This document shows positions 1-9,777 of a stretch of DNA of 64,000 bases, piece after piece. The stretch spans positions 124,001 to 188,000 of the forward strand of contig DEHZ01000002.1 in the NCBI GenBank assembly GCA_002352205.1. The letters are read 5' to 3'. How positions within the stretch are numbered: position 1 is the stretch's first letter; each line of letters opens with the position of its first letter. Position numbers and translations under genes: made by a program. Below the pieces are notes generated by a model, which was not told the origin of the DNA, searched no databases, and saw only the letters and a program-made list of their open reading frames with translations. The stretch comes from Flavobacterium sp. UBA2787. Its GTDB lineage: Bacteria; Bacteroidota; Bacteroidia; Flavobacteriales; Flavobacteriaceae.

Positions 1-477
1 AATTTCGTGCGGTTTGCCTTGTTCAATCACTCGGAAAGTAAAATCAAGAAAATCTTTTATGTTTGGATGTAAATCACTTTTTCTAATGGAAACAAATATG
101 TTTTGGGTTTGAATGACATTTACTAAAAATGATTCAATCGGTTTGGTATCTGCACCAGATGATTTCATTGCATCAATATACATTTCATAGTGACTTTGTC
201 TTTTTCCGTCAAGAGAAATATCGGTTTCTTCAGCCAATACAATTTCATTAATCAAATACCTCGTTTCCGGATTTCCGATAGGTAACCACGGAGTAACCGT
301 ACACGTTAAAGTGGCTTGTAGAGCTTTGAGGAGCGACATAAAATCCCAAACGGCATAAATGTGACATTCCTGAAATTGCCTTAAATCATCAATGGTTTTG
401 ATTTTTTCATATAAAGGATGATGTAATAATTGTTCTTTTTGTGGTTGTATTTTTTTGTTGATGGTAGAAATGTTCAT
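1..477 (-). CDS. DUF3050 family protein, heme-oxygenase-like fold (3' part lies outside the window)
   Basis: The frame is open from an ATG at 477 down to base 1, giving 159 residues and no stop, so the C-terminal part lies beyond the left edge. The N-terminal half contains HHPLYEKI, then a block reading HIYAVWDFMSLLKALQ, then TPWLPIGNPETRYLINEIVLAEE, and near the edge the run VIEQGKPHEI. This order of motifs is what I know from DUF3050 proteins, which are predicted to have an all-helical heme-oxygenase-like fold. Their substrate is not established, so no reaction is claimed. The gene is read toward the window edge. A hairpin at 536-565 separates it from the acyl-CoA dehydrogenase upstream, so it is probably its own transcription unit. 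Confidence 0.8.
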   Translation of the reverse strand, partial: MNISTINKKIQPQKEQLLHHPLYEKIKTIDDLRQFQECHIYAVWDFMSLLKALQATLTCTVTPWLPIGNPETRYLINEIVLAEETDISLDGKRQSHYEMYIDAMKSSGADTKPIESFLVNVIQTQNIFVSIRKSDLHPNIKDFLDFTFRVIEQGKPHEI

Positions 478-535
478 AGCTTTTTTATTTATAAATACGA
501 AGTATAAAGGTTGATAGTTTTACTTTACAAAGCTA

Positions 536-565
536 AAAAAGCTTCCTCGAACGAAGAAGCTTTTT
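536..565 (-). terminator. Rho-independent terminator of the acyl-CoA dehydrogenase gene
   Basis: Inverted repeat AAAAAGCTTC / GAAGCTTTTT with a further TCG/CGA pairing inside and a two-base loop. On the minus strand the stem is followed by a run of T. It lies 23 bp after the stop of the gene ending at 589. Confidence 0.8.
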
Positions 566-588
566 GGATTATTTTAATGATTGTTTAC

Positions 589-1767
589 TTATTTGAATGC
601 CTGCATACCGGTAATATCTGCTCCGGTAATAAGTAAGTGAATGTCGTGCGTGCCTTCATACGTAATCACAGATTCTAAATTCATACTGTGTCGCATGATT
701 GAATATTCACCTGTAATTCCCATTCCGCCAAGTATTTGACGAGCTTCTCTAGCAATATTTATAGCCATGTCCACATTATTTCTTTTTGCCATAGAAATTT
801 GAGCAGTGGTTGCTTTTCCTTCATTTCGCAAAACACCTAAACGCCAGGTTAACAATTGAGCTTTTGTGATTTCGGTAATCATTTCGGCTAATTTTTTTTG
901 TTGCAGTTGTGTTGCAGCAATAGGCTTATCAAACTGAATTCGCTCTTTTGCATAGCGTAAAGCCGTATCATAACAATCCATAGCAGCACCAATCGCACCC
1001 CAAGCAATTCCGTAACGAGCAGAATCTAAACAGCCTAGTGGAGCACCTAAACCTGATTTATTTGGCAATAGATTTTCCTTTGGCACTTTTACATTATCAA
1101 AAATTAATTCACCAGTTGCAGATGCACGAAGTGACCATTTATTGTGTGTTTCAGGAGTAGTAAAACCTTCCATTCCGCGTTCTACTATTAAGCCGTGAAT
1201 TCTTCCTTCTTCATTTTTTGCCCAAACAACTGCAATATCTGCAAAAGGAGCATTGGAAATCCACATTTTGGCTCCGTTTAACAAATAATAATCACCTTTA
1301 TCTTTAAAGTTAGTTGTCATTCCGCCCGGATTTGAGCCGTGGTCAGGTTCAGTTAAACCAAAGCAACCCATCATTTCACCTGTGGCTAATTTTGGTAAAT
1401 ATTTCATGCGTTGTTCTTCGTTTCCATATTTCCAAATTGGATACATAACTAAAGAAGACTGAACAGACGATGTAGAACGAACTCCAGAATCACCTCTTTC
1501 GATTTCCTGCATGATTAATCCATAAGAAATTTGGTCTAAGCCTGCACCACCATATTCTTCTGGTATATAAGGTCCAAAACCCCCGATTTCCCCCAAACCT
1601 TTTATGATTTGTTTTGGAAATTCTGCCCGTTGAGCGTAATCTTCAATTATTGGAGAAACTTCTCTTTTAACCCAAGCACGTGCAGAATCACGCACTAATT
1701 TATGCTCATCCGTTAACAAATCGTCTAATAAATAATAATCAGGAGCTTGAAATAAGTCTGGTTTCAT
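589..1767 (-). CDS. Acyl-CoA dehydrogenase, glutaryl-CoA dehydrogenase type
   Basis: This 392-residue flavoprotein resembles glutaryl-CoA dehydrogenase, which oxidises and decarboxylates glutaryl-CoA to crotonyl-CoA in lysine/tryptophan breakdown. Motifs visible in order are GVRSTSSVQSSLVM (the Arg is at the position that holds the glutaryl carboxylate in this family), GCFGLTEPDHGSNP, WISNAPFADI, SLRASATGEL, ARYGIAWGAIGA, LGGMGITGEY and TYEGTHDIH. The Glu of TYEGTHDIH, about residue 371, is the expected catalytic base. I chose the ATG at 1767 (MKPDLFQAP) because the 17 extra residues of the longer frame do not look like part of the family. A hairpin terminator follows the stop. It faces away from the large surface-protein gene. 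Specificity for glutaryl-CoA over another acyl-CoA is inferred from motif similarity only. Confidence 0.85.
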   Translation of the reverse strand: MKPDLFQAPDYYLLDDLLTDEHKLVRDSARAWVKREVSPIIEDYAQRAEFPKQIIKGLGEIGGFGPYIPEEYGGAGLDQISYGLIMQEIERGDSGVRSTSSVQSSLVMYPIWKYGNEEQRMKYLPKLATGEMMGCFGLTEPDHGSNPGGMTTNFKDKGDYYLLNGAKMWISNAPFADIAVVWAKNEEGRIHGLIVERGMEGFTTPETHNKWSLRASATGELIFDNVKVPKENLLPNKSGLGAPLGCLDSARYGIAWGAIGAAMDCYDTALRYAKERIQFDKPIAATQLQQKKLAEMITEITKAQLLTWRLGVLRNEGKATTAQISMAKRNNVDMAINIAREARQILGGMGITGEYSIMRHSMNLESVITYEGTHDIHLLITGADITGMQAFK

Positions 1768-1989
1768 TTGAATCAATTTAAGTTGGACAAAAGTAAGTAA
1801 AGAAATGTAACAAATCAATTAACAATTGTTATATTTTTAAGTTTTTTAAATGCTATTTAGTGCAAATAGTAAAGCAAAAAGTAGCAAATTCTAATATAAA
1901 AGATAGTTTACTTTAAAAAGCTTAACTTTATAGAAATAATACTACACTCGAATAGTGTTTGTTCTACAGACAATGAATATTATTCTTAT

Positions 1990-1997
1990 TACATTTG
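1990..1997 (+). promoter_or_regulatory. Putative -7 box (TACATTTG) for the surface-protein operon
   Basis: TACATTTG fits the Bacteroidota TAnnTTTG consensus. Transcription would start near 2004, leaving a leader of about 60 nt before the ATG at 2064. This also argues against the TTG start at 1995. I see no well-placed -33 TTTG. Confidence 0.45.
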
Positions 1998-2063
1998 TTA
2001 ATTGTATATGTGGTTAATAATCAATACATAAACTTAAACTGCAAAGTGGTTTATAAATTTAAG

Positions 2064-5000
2064 ATGAGGTTTACGATATTCATACTATTCTTTCTGTTGA
2101 CAAATTATTTTTGTCTATCAAACTCGCTTGTAATAAGTAAGTCGAAAGCACTCATGCCATTATCAGGTACGTATTCTATTCCGGGAGATTATAACACAAT
2201 TAGCGATGCTGCAATTGCTTTAAATACATTTGGAATAAGTGGTTCTGTGATTTTTAACGTAGCTGTTAATCATACAGAAACTGCACCTTCCGGTGTAAGT
2301 GCTTTGTTGCCGGGAGGAATCGTTTTTGGAAATATTTCAGGAACAAGTTTTACAAATACAATTGTTTTTCAAAAAAGTGGAATTGGAACAAATCCTTTAG
2401 TTATAGCTGGCGAAAATCATTTTTCCGGAGGAATTATGGACGCTATCATAAAATTTGTTGGATCTGATCATATAACTTTTGATGGAATTGATGTGTCTGA
2501 AAATCCACTCAATACAATTACCGATATTGCTTCAAACAACATGACCGAATTTGGATATGCAATTTTTAAAAACTCTAATACGGATGGAGCAAAAAATAAT
2601 AGTGTCAAAAACTGTTCTATTAATTTAAATACAGGTTTGACTAATTATCAAAATACGATTGGTATTTTTTCCACAACTGTTACTAGCTCTATCAATGGAG
2701 TACTGGTTTCAACAGCAAGTACACAAGCAGGTTCAAACTCTGACAACGTAATTCTAAATAATTCAGTTGTTGGTGCGAATATCGGAATAGCAGTAATAGG
2801 ATCTAATACAGCTGTAGCCATGGATTCAGGATGGGAGATTGATGGTAATTTGATTACGGGTTTTGGCATCGGAAATGGAGAAACAATGTCTGCTTATCAA
2901 AAATTAGGTGTTTCAATTGAGGGTATTTTAATCAATCAATGTTATAATTTTACTTTACAAAATAATGTAATAACAAGTATAAGTACAACATTCACATCCA
3001 CAATACAAATGGCCGGGATTGTGATGGGTTGGTCAGGAACAATAAGTCAGCCTACTGCTGTAGGATATACGAATACAATTCGGAATAATACAATAGAAGT
3101 TTATCAAAGCTTTTCTGAAAATACTTTTGGGATATGGAGTAGAATTGGAAATACAAGCTCTAAAATCGAAATTGAAAATAATTCTATACTAATTGAAAAT
3201 AATTCTTTGACAGCAGTTTCTGGTAAATTTACAAAAGGAATACTTCAGGAAGTAATAATAGGGGAGTTTTTGTGTTCAGAAAATTCTGTTTCAATAAATT
3301 ATGAAGGTGTGGATCATAATCATACTGTTTACTTTATTCAATCAGATATTCCCACAAGCATCAAACGGGAAATTTTAAATAATAATTTATTTACTCCAAT
3401 TGGAAAATCTCTCAAAACTTCCGGAATGGTGTTCGGAATTTCTCATAGTGGGTTATCTTCAGGAGAATTAATTATCAATCTGAATAAAATTAATATCGAT
3501 AAAGGGAATGTTTCTTCTGCAAGTCTTTTGTCTGGAGTTTACAGCCATAACCAAAATTCTGTTGCTCAACCCTATGTGATAAGTGGAAATGAAGTGGATT
3601 TAATTAATGGAGACATTGCAAATTTAGCTACTAATATTTATGGAGTATATAACAATGATGGTACCTCGGCCACTCATAAACAAATAGTAGAAAACAAAAT
3701 CAATATACATGGCTATAATAGTGGAGGGACTACTCATGGTGTCTTTGTTGCCAAATCAGGCACTGTTTATATAATTGATAATGAGATTTCAATTTCAAAC
3801 TATTCACCTACCGTTAACGGAATTTTCTTTACAACAGGATCTACTGTGAACATAGCAACAAATAATAAAATTATTTTTTCAACGGATAATATACCGAATA
3901 CTCAAAGAGTAAACGGAATTAATAATGACATAGGTCAAGGAAACCTCACGGATAATGAAATTAATATCTATGCAACAGTTGTGTCACCTTTAACTTCCAC
4001 TTTTACCGCTCATGGAATAAATAACACTAAACCGAATGCAGTAATAAATAATAATTCTGTTGATATAAGTGCGTTAACGTCTTGGGTGTTAGTTGTAAAT
4101 GGAATTCATAATTCAGCTTCGTCAGGACAGATAAGTAACAATCCATTAATTAAGTGTTATTCAACTTCAACGGGTACGGGAGCAGTTACTGTTAGTGGGA
4201 TTAATAATCTGTCCACAGCTATTAACTCTATAATCACCTCAAATTCCGGAATAGACGTTTTTTCTTCTGCTAATAATGGAATTGTAACTGTGAATGGAAT
4301 TAATAATTCTGCTGCAGATGTAACCATCAGAAATAATGGCTTAATGAGGGTGAATTCAACTTCAGGAACAACTATAAATGCAAGAGGAATACTAAATACG
4401 GGTTCAACAACATTGATTGATCAAAATAATTCAATTGAAGTCATAACTAATGGTAGTGGCACAAGTAATTTGAGAGGGATAGCTAATAGTGGTTCGGGAA
4501 CTATAATTTCAAATAATAATTTGATGAAAGTTAACGCATTAACAGGAGCATCTATAGATATAAGAGGGATTTCAGATGCTGGTTCAACAACAATGATTTC
4601 TGGAAATAATTCAATGGAAGTAACGTCAAATTCAGCCACTACTTCTATTGCATATGGCATAATTTCTTCAGGAAGTGATGTAATTATTCAAAATAATGAT
4701 TTTATGAATGTAACCGGAACTGCAGTTTCAACATCCACTTTAATGATTATTAATAACTCAGGAATAAATGCTCAAATTATTGAAAACAACAATTTATTTG
4801 CAAATTCTACATCCACAACAAACATATCAAACACAAGAGGGATAAGTTCTTCAGTAATTTCACAAATAAAAGATAATCAAAATATTGTAATAACATCTAA
4901 TGCAGCAACATCTTCAACAACTCATGGAATTCTTGGGTTAGGTAGTATTGAAAATAATGAAGTTGAAGTTATAGCGAATGCTCAAACAAGTATTACAAGT

Positions 5001-8000
5001 TCTTACGGTATTCGTTCTGAATCAGCTTCTATTGTAAGAAATAATAGCATACTAACTAATTTTACTTCAGAGACAGGAGGCGTTGGGGGTTATGGTTTAT
5101 ATAGTAATGGATCAGACTCCCTAATTGAAAACAACACCATAGACCACACGGTTATTTCAAATGGTGATGAAACTCCGTTGACTTGGTATGGATATGTTTT
5201 TGGTATTCGTTCAGGCGGGAATAATTCTCAACTTATAAATAATAAAATTATAAAGGTTTATGGCTCCATGGGTAGGGGAACAACCTATTTAGAAGTGGCT
5301 GGAATTTTTTTAGAAAATGCTAATAATCCGGTAATTGAGAATAATTTAATTAGCAATGTGTCTTCCAATGGAACGGCAAATAATAGGGTCTATCTTTCAG
5401 GAATTTATGTTATTGGTGCAAGTTATAATGCGTTAATAAAAAACAACAGAATTTTTAATCTTTACTTTAATAACAATATTACCACACTTCATCCTGATTA
5501 TAACACAGATATTCCGGCAAACACAAACGGAATTTGGGTTAGAATATACGATAACCAAACGCTAAATGATTATACAATTGTAAATAATTCTATATCAAAA
5601 TTATATCATGGAAATGCATCAAAAATTGGTGCTGTTTTCGGACTAACATTATCAACAAAAAATATAAATTATAAAGTTTATCACAACACCATTTTAATTG
5701 GAGATAACCTAACTCAAATTACAAGTAATACAACCGGAAATTTTGGAGGTTCAGCTGTGGGATTTGTAAATAGACTTGGCAGTGGCGGACTTGATTTGAG
5801 AAATAACATCCTTTACACTAATCTTCTTCCAAGAGGAACAGGCTATACTTCTGCTTTAGGAGCGATTAAAAGCCATGATGTTATTTTTTCAGATTTTTTC
5901 ACAAATCCAGGGCAAACGGGGATAAGACCAGTAAATTATAAAGCAGTTTCTAATAACAATTTGTTTTATTCGCCATCTGTACACGGAAGAAGATCCTATA
6001 TTTATTGTGAAGGTGATGGTTTTGGAACGGAATATAATCGTTTTAATATAGATCATAATACAATTCAGGCTAATGATCCAAATTTTAACATAAACCCTTC
6101 ATTTTCAGGGTGTACAAGCAGATACAAAACCTTAATGGCAGGTTCTGATTCTGACAGCTTCTATCAAAATGTAACATTAGTTGAAGGAACCGGTGACCAA
6201 GAAGGTATTTGGACACCAATTGGCGAAACATTTGCCGAATTAGGAGCACAACTTATTGATCCAATTTATGATTTAGATTTCAATGGCATTAGCCGTGGAA
6301 ATGCTATTGATATGGGTGCTATTCAGTTTAATGGTCAAACTGTTGAAGCACCGGAAATCGTTTATTCACCCTTAACATTAAACGGATGTGGTTTGGTGCC
6401 AACATCATTAGTTTTAGAAAATGTTCAAATAACAGATAGTTTTGGAACAATTACAACAGGAAGTTTTGTTCCACGATTATACTATAGAATTGATTCTGGA
6501 GCTTGGTCAAGTGTTGCCGGAATATTAGTTTCCGGAGATGAGTTGAATGGATTTTGGAACTTCACTCTCACCGGATTATCCGCCGGAACATTGAGTTATT
6601 ATGTGATTGCACAAGATAAATTGTCAAAAATTGGAACCGTTCCCGGAAGTGGATTGGTAGCGTGTAATGTCAATTCTGTAACCACTCATCCAACCTCACC
6701 AAACACGTTGACTTTAGGTGGAGCAATTGCAACCTACGCATTAGGAAGCTGGAGTTCAACACCTGATATTGGAAAAGCAGTTGTGATTGATGATGATTTA
6801 GTTATTTCTTCCAACCTCGATGCTTGTTCGGTTTTGGTAAAATCAGGTAGAACAGTAACAGTTGCATCAGATATCTTCCTAACTGTGTTAAATGAAGTCG
6901 TAGTGGAAGCCGGAGCAAACCTAATTTTTGAAGATAAAGCAAGCTTAGTTCAAATTAACAATGTCGCAAATACCGGTGATATTGAATACAATCGAATAGC
7001 AAGTATAAAAAAATTAGACTATGTTTATTGGTCTTCTCCGGTTGTTGGAAGTAATGGTGTGACCGGATTTAATATTAACAACCTTTCGGCAAACCCGACA
7101 GAAATTACCGGACCAAAATACAAATGGAACACTTTACAAAATAATAACAACGGAACCGGAGGAAACATCAGTCAAGGAATTTGGGTAAACGCAAACGCAA
7201 ATCTAATGGAGTCGGGTAAAGGATATATTGTTCGAGCACCTAATTCATTTAGTGAAACAATTAATCAACCTTATCAAGCATTATTTAGTGGCGTTCCTTT
7301 TAACGGAGATTTGAATTACCCAATTTATCGAGGCGATTATACCGGACTTGATTATATCGGATTGAATGGTCAAACTATAACTAATTTAGACGATAATTTT
7401 AATTTGATAGGAAATCCATATCCATCTGCTATCAGTGCTGCACGATTTATTTATAGAAATACACTTGCAAATGGCGGAAGTATAATTGGCGGTGTTAGAG
7501 TTTGGACCCACGGAAACAGCCCATCAATTTCATACCAAGATCCTTTTTATGGTTCGTTTGCCTATAATTATACATCAAATGATTATATAATTTACACTTT
7601 ATTAGGTTCAAATTGTTGTCCAGCTTTAGAAGATGATTTTATGATTGGTGGTGGACAAGGTTTTTTTGTTCAAATGCAAGACGGAACGGCAGCAAGTGAT
7701 TTTGTCTATTTTAATAATTCGATGCGAAGTAAAAATTATACAAATGCAAATTTCTATAGAACATCCAATCTTATCGATTTTATTGATTTTACATTTGAAA
7801 AACACCGAATTTGGCTTGATGTTTTAGATGCAAATTTATCATCCAACAGAACACTTTTGGGTTATGCTGAAGGTGCAACTTTTGGATTAGACGATTTGTA
7901 TGATGCAACAACCAAAGAAATAGGTGCTCTTCAAATTTATTCTTTTGCAGAAGATTCAAAAACAACAACTCAGGCCCGACCACTTCCGTTTGACAACAAC

Positions 8001-8459
8001 GATGAGGTTTCCATAGGGTTAAATGTTCCTACTCAAGGTCAATATACAATCGCTATTGCAGGGATAGATGGTTTGTTTGATTATACTTCTGTCTATTTAA
8101 AGGATAATTCATTAAATTTAATCCACGATTTAAAAGAAAGCCCTTATCATTTCCAAGCAGAAAAAGGTGTGATGAATAATCGATTTCAATTAGTCTATCA
8201 AAATTCTAATTTAAGTCAGCCCGATTTCAATGTTGGTTCGGTTACTGCATTTGTCAAAAATAATGAAATTCACGTAAAATCATCCTTAGATGAAATAAAT
8301 GAAATAACTTTATTTGATCTTACTGGAAGAAAAATTTATCAAAAGAAGATTAAAACAAAAGAAACAATTATATCTGATCTAAACATAGCCAATCAAACAA
8401 TTTTAATCCAACTGAAAATGTCAGATAATCAGTTAATAACAAAGAAAATTATATTCTAA
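2064..8459 (+). CDS. Giant secreted right-handed beta-helix protein with T9SS type A sorting domain
   Basis: This 2131-residue protein starts with a signal peptide (MRFTIFILFFLLTNYFC). From about residue 35 to 1420 it is a long run of short strands with Asn-rich turns (xxNNxI, IxNNxV), the pattern of a right-handed parallel beta-helix. Residues about 770-1000 hold a clearer internal repeat of about 33 residues built on RGIxNxGS, xIxxNN and SxxTS. After that come a domain rich in short beta strands (about 1425-1570), a segment beginning IDDDLVISSNL typical of Flavobacteriales exoproteins, and a C-terminal domain from about 2060 with LFDLTGRKIYQKK, which I read as a T9SS type A signal. It should cross the outer membrane and stay attached or be released. 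It is followed after 10 bp by the next gene. Ligand or enzyme activity cannot be told; an adhesin or a polysaccharide-acting protein are both possible. Confidence 0.8.
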   Translation: MRFTIFILFFLLTNYFCLSNSLVISKSKALMPLSGTYSIPGDYNTISDAAIALNTFGISGSVIFNVAVNHTETAPSGVSALLPGGIVFGNISGTSFTNTIVFQKSGIGTNPLVIAGENHFSGGIMDAIIKFVGSDHITFDGIDVSENPLNTITDIASNNMTEFGYAIFKNSNTDGAKNNSVKNCSINLNTGLTNYQNTIGIFSTTVTSSINGVLVSTASTQAGSNSDNVILNNSVVGANIGIAVIGSNTAVAMDSGWEIDGNLITGFGIGNGETMSAYQKLGVSIEGILINQCYNFTLQNNVITSISTTFTSTIQMAGIVMGWSGTISQPTAVGYTNTIRNNTIEVYQSFSENTFGIWSRIGNTSSKIEIENNSILIENNSLTAVSGKFTKGILQEVIIGEFLCSENSVSINYEGVDHNHTVYFIQSDIPTSIKREILNNNLFTPIGKSLKTSGMVFGISHSGLSSGELIINLNKINIDKGNVSSASLLSGVYSHNQNSVAQPYVISGNEVDLINGDIANLATNIYGVYNNDGTSATHKQIVENKINIHGYNSGGTTHGVFVAKSGTVYIIDNEISISNYSPTVNGIFFTTGSTVNIATNNKIIFSTDNIPNTQRVNGINNDIGQGNLTDNEINIYATVVSPLTSTFTAHGINNTKPNAVINNNSVDISALTSWVLVVNGIHNSASSGQISNNPLIKCYSTSTGTGAVTVSGINNLSTAINSIITSNSGIDVFSSANNGIVTVNGINNSAADVTIRNNGLMRVNSTSGTTINARGILNTGSTTLIDQNNSIEVITNGSGTSNLRGIANSGSGTIISNNNLMKVNALTGASIDIRGISDAGSTTMISGNNSMEVTSNSATTSIAYGIISSGSDVIIQNNDFMNVTGTAVSTSTLMIINNSGINAQIIENNNLFANSTSTTNISNTRGISSSVISQIKDNQNIVITSNAATSSTTHGILGLGSIENNEVEVIANAQTSITSSYGIRSESASIVRNNSILTNFTSETGGVGGYGLYSNGSDSLIENNTIDHTVISNGDETPLTWYGYVFGIRSGGNNSQLINNKIIKVYGSMGRGTTYLEVAGIFLENANNPVIENNLISNVSSNGTANNRVYLSGIYVIGASYNALIKNNRIFNLYFNNNITTLHPDYNTDIPANTNGIWVRIYDNQTLNDYTIVNNSISKLYHGNASKIGAVFGLTLSTKNINYKVYHNTILIGDNLTQITSNTTGNFGGSAVGFVNRLGSGGLDLRNNILYTNLLPRGTGYTSALGAIKSHDVIFSDFFTNPGQTGIRPVNYKAVSNNNLFYSPSVHGRRSYIYCEGDGFGTEYNRFNIDHNTIQANDPNFNINPSFSGCTSRYKTLMAGSDSDSFYQNVTLVEGTGDQEGIWTPIGETFAELGAQLIDPIYDLDFNGISRGNAIDMGAIQFNGQTVEAPEIVYSPLTLNGCGLVPTSLVLENVQITDSFGTITTGSFVPRLYYRIDSGAWSSVAGILVSGDELNGFWNFTLTGLSAGTLSYYVIAQDKLSKIGTVPGSGLVACNVNSVTTHPTSPNTLTLGGAIATYALGSWSSTPDIGKAVVIDDDLVISSNLDACSVLVKSGRTVTVASDIFLTVLNEVVVEAGANLIFEDKASLVQINNVANTGDIEYNRIASIKKLDYVYWSSPVVGSNGVTGFNINNLSANPTEITGPKYKWNTLQNNNNGTGGNISQGIWVNANANLMESGKGYIVRAPNSFSETINQPYQALFSGVPFNGDLNYPIYRGDYTGLDYIGLNGQTITNLDDNFNLIGNPYPSAISAARFIYRNTLANGGSIIGGVRVWTHGNSPSISYQDPFYGSFAYNYTSNDYIIYTLLGSNCCPALEDDFMIGGGQGFFVQMQDGTAASDFVYFNNSMRSKNYTNANFYRTSNLIDFIDFTFEKHRIWLDVLDANLSSNRTLLGYAEGATFGLDDLYDATTKEIGALQIYSFAEDSKTTTQARPLPFDNNDEVSIGLNVPTQGQYTIAIAGIDGLFDYTSVYLKDNSLNLIHDLKESPYHFQAEKGVMNNRFQLVYQNSNLSQPDFNVGSVTAFVKNNEIHVKSSLDEINEITLFDLTGRKIYQKKIKTKETIISDLNIANQTILIQLKMSDNQLITKKIIF

Positions 8460-8469
8460 AAAAATAATT

Positions 8470-9723
8470 ATGAAAGTAAAAATTATACTTGCCGCCCTAC
8501 TTTTTTCTGCTACAACTTTTTCACAAGTTAGTATCGGAGATGCTCTTCCAAATCCATCGGCTAATTTAGACGTAACAGCAATAGATGTGGAAGGGAATAC
8601 GAGGGGTTTGTTAATTCCACGTTTAAATCTATTAAATACAACAGACGCCAGTACTATTAATAATGGAAACGTGAATAGTTTGCTTGTCTTTAACGAAGCA
8701 ACGCAAGCCGATGTTACTCCCGGATTTTATTATTGGTATATTGATAAATGGGAAAGAATTTCAAATGGCTCTGGTTCTGTAACTGAGACAAATACAGATT
8801 TATCTTTTAATCCATTAACAAGCGAATTATTCTACGTAAACGAATTTAATAATAATGCACCTATTGACTTAAATTCCCTAAAAATAGAACCATGGCAAGT
8901 GGAAGGAACAGCTGATAAAGCTTCTTTAAATACACAAAATATCTATCAAATAGGTAATGTAGGTATTGGAACAAACGACATGTTAGATGGTGTCGCTCTT
9001 GATGTGAGAGGTGCTGTTAGAGCGGGAGCAGGAAATACAGGAGTTGTTGGTTTAAACTCTGTTACTTTTGGAACAAATAACACAGTTTCAGGGTCAAATT
9101 CATCAGCAACAGGGGTAAATAATGTTGTTTTAGGATCAATTTCCGGTGCAATTGGAGAAAACAATACAATCAATTCAAATAATGCAATGGCAATTGGAAT
9201 TGGTAACGTTGTTAATGCCACTAAAAGTTTTACTGTTGGAGAAGCCAATGTTGTAACGGGTAATTTAGCCTCTGCAATGGGTAGAGAAAATATTGCCGAT
9301 GGTGAAATTGCTGTTGCTTATGGCTTAAATAACCAATCCATTGCCGATTATAGCTATACATTAGGTGTTGGAAACATTGCCGGTGCAATGGGCAGCATGG
9401 TTTTTGGTAGATATAATGCTCTTATTGGTGGTGATCCAACTAACTTTTCTGTACCGTTAGATCCTTATTTTCAGTTGGGCAATGGTTCAGGACCAGCAAA
9501 TAGATCTAATATGATTACCATATTGAAAAATGGGAAAATCGGTTTCGGAAATATTTATACTCCACAAGCAACTATTCATGTTGTAAAAACGGGAGCCGAT
9601 TTAACTCCTGCAATCATCGAAGGTTGTGAGGTTTATCCCGACAACGTTGCGGCAACAGCTGCCGGTGTTCCGGTAGGCGGACTTTATAGAACAGCAACAG
9701 GCGTACTAATGGTTCGTTTCTAA
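8470..9723 (+). CDS. Secreted protein with YadA-head-like left-handed beta-roll repeats
   Basis: This 417-residue protein has a signal peptide (MKVKIILAALLFSATTFSQ) followed by VSIGDALPNPSANLDV, an opening seen in many Bacteroidota exported repeat proteins. Residues about 190-320 carry degenerate 14-residue repeats of the form xxGxxNxVxGxxSxAxG, which is the trimeric autotransporter (YadA) head pattern. No YadA membrane anchor and no obvious T9SS tail are present; it ends in VGGLYRTATGVLMVRF. A TPGFYYWYIDKWERI segment occurs near residue 85; a related GFYYWNNTSNLWIPV segment is in the 1000-residue repeat protein at 23125. It lies 10 bp behind the beta-helix giant and 54 bp ahead of a CHU_C protein, so the three are probably co-transcribed. 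Function is unknown; a structural surface fibre is my inference. Confidence 0.7.
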   Translation: MKVKIILAALLFSATTFSQVSIGDALPNPSANLDVTAIDVEGNTRGLLIPRLNLLNTTDASTINNGNVNSLLVFNEATQADVTPGFYYWYIDKWERISNGSGSVTETNTDLSFNPLTSELFYVNEFNNNAPIDLNSLKIEPWQVEGTADKASLNTQNIYQIGNVGIGTNDMLDGVALDVRGAVRAGAGNTGVVGLNSVTFGTNNTVSGSNSSATGVNNVVLGSISGAIGENNTINSNNAMAIGIGNVVNATKSFTVGEANVVTGNLASAMGRENIADGEIAVAYGLNNQSIADYSYTLGVGNIAGAMGSMVFGRYNALIGGDPTNFSVPLDPYFQLGNGSGPANRSNMITILKNGKIGFGNIYTPQATIHVVKTGADLTPAIIEGCEVYPDNVAATAAGVPVGGLYRTATGVLMVRF

Positions 9724-9777
9724 CATAATTCATTAAATTGAAATAGAATTTCAGTTTAGAAAACTAAATCATGTAAG

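Noticed and set aside
1995-2063. Upstream extension of the beta-helix protein from a TTG at 1995
   Set aside because: It would put the signal peptide 23 residues inside and would start within the promoter box; the ATG at 2064 fits better.
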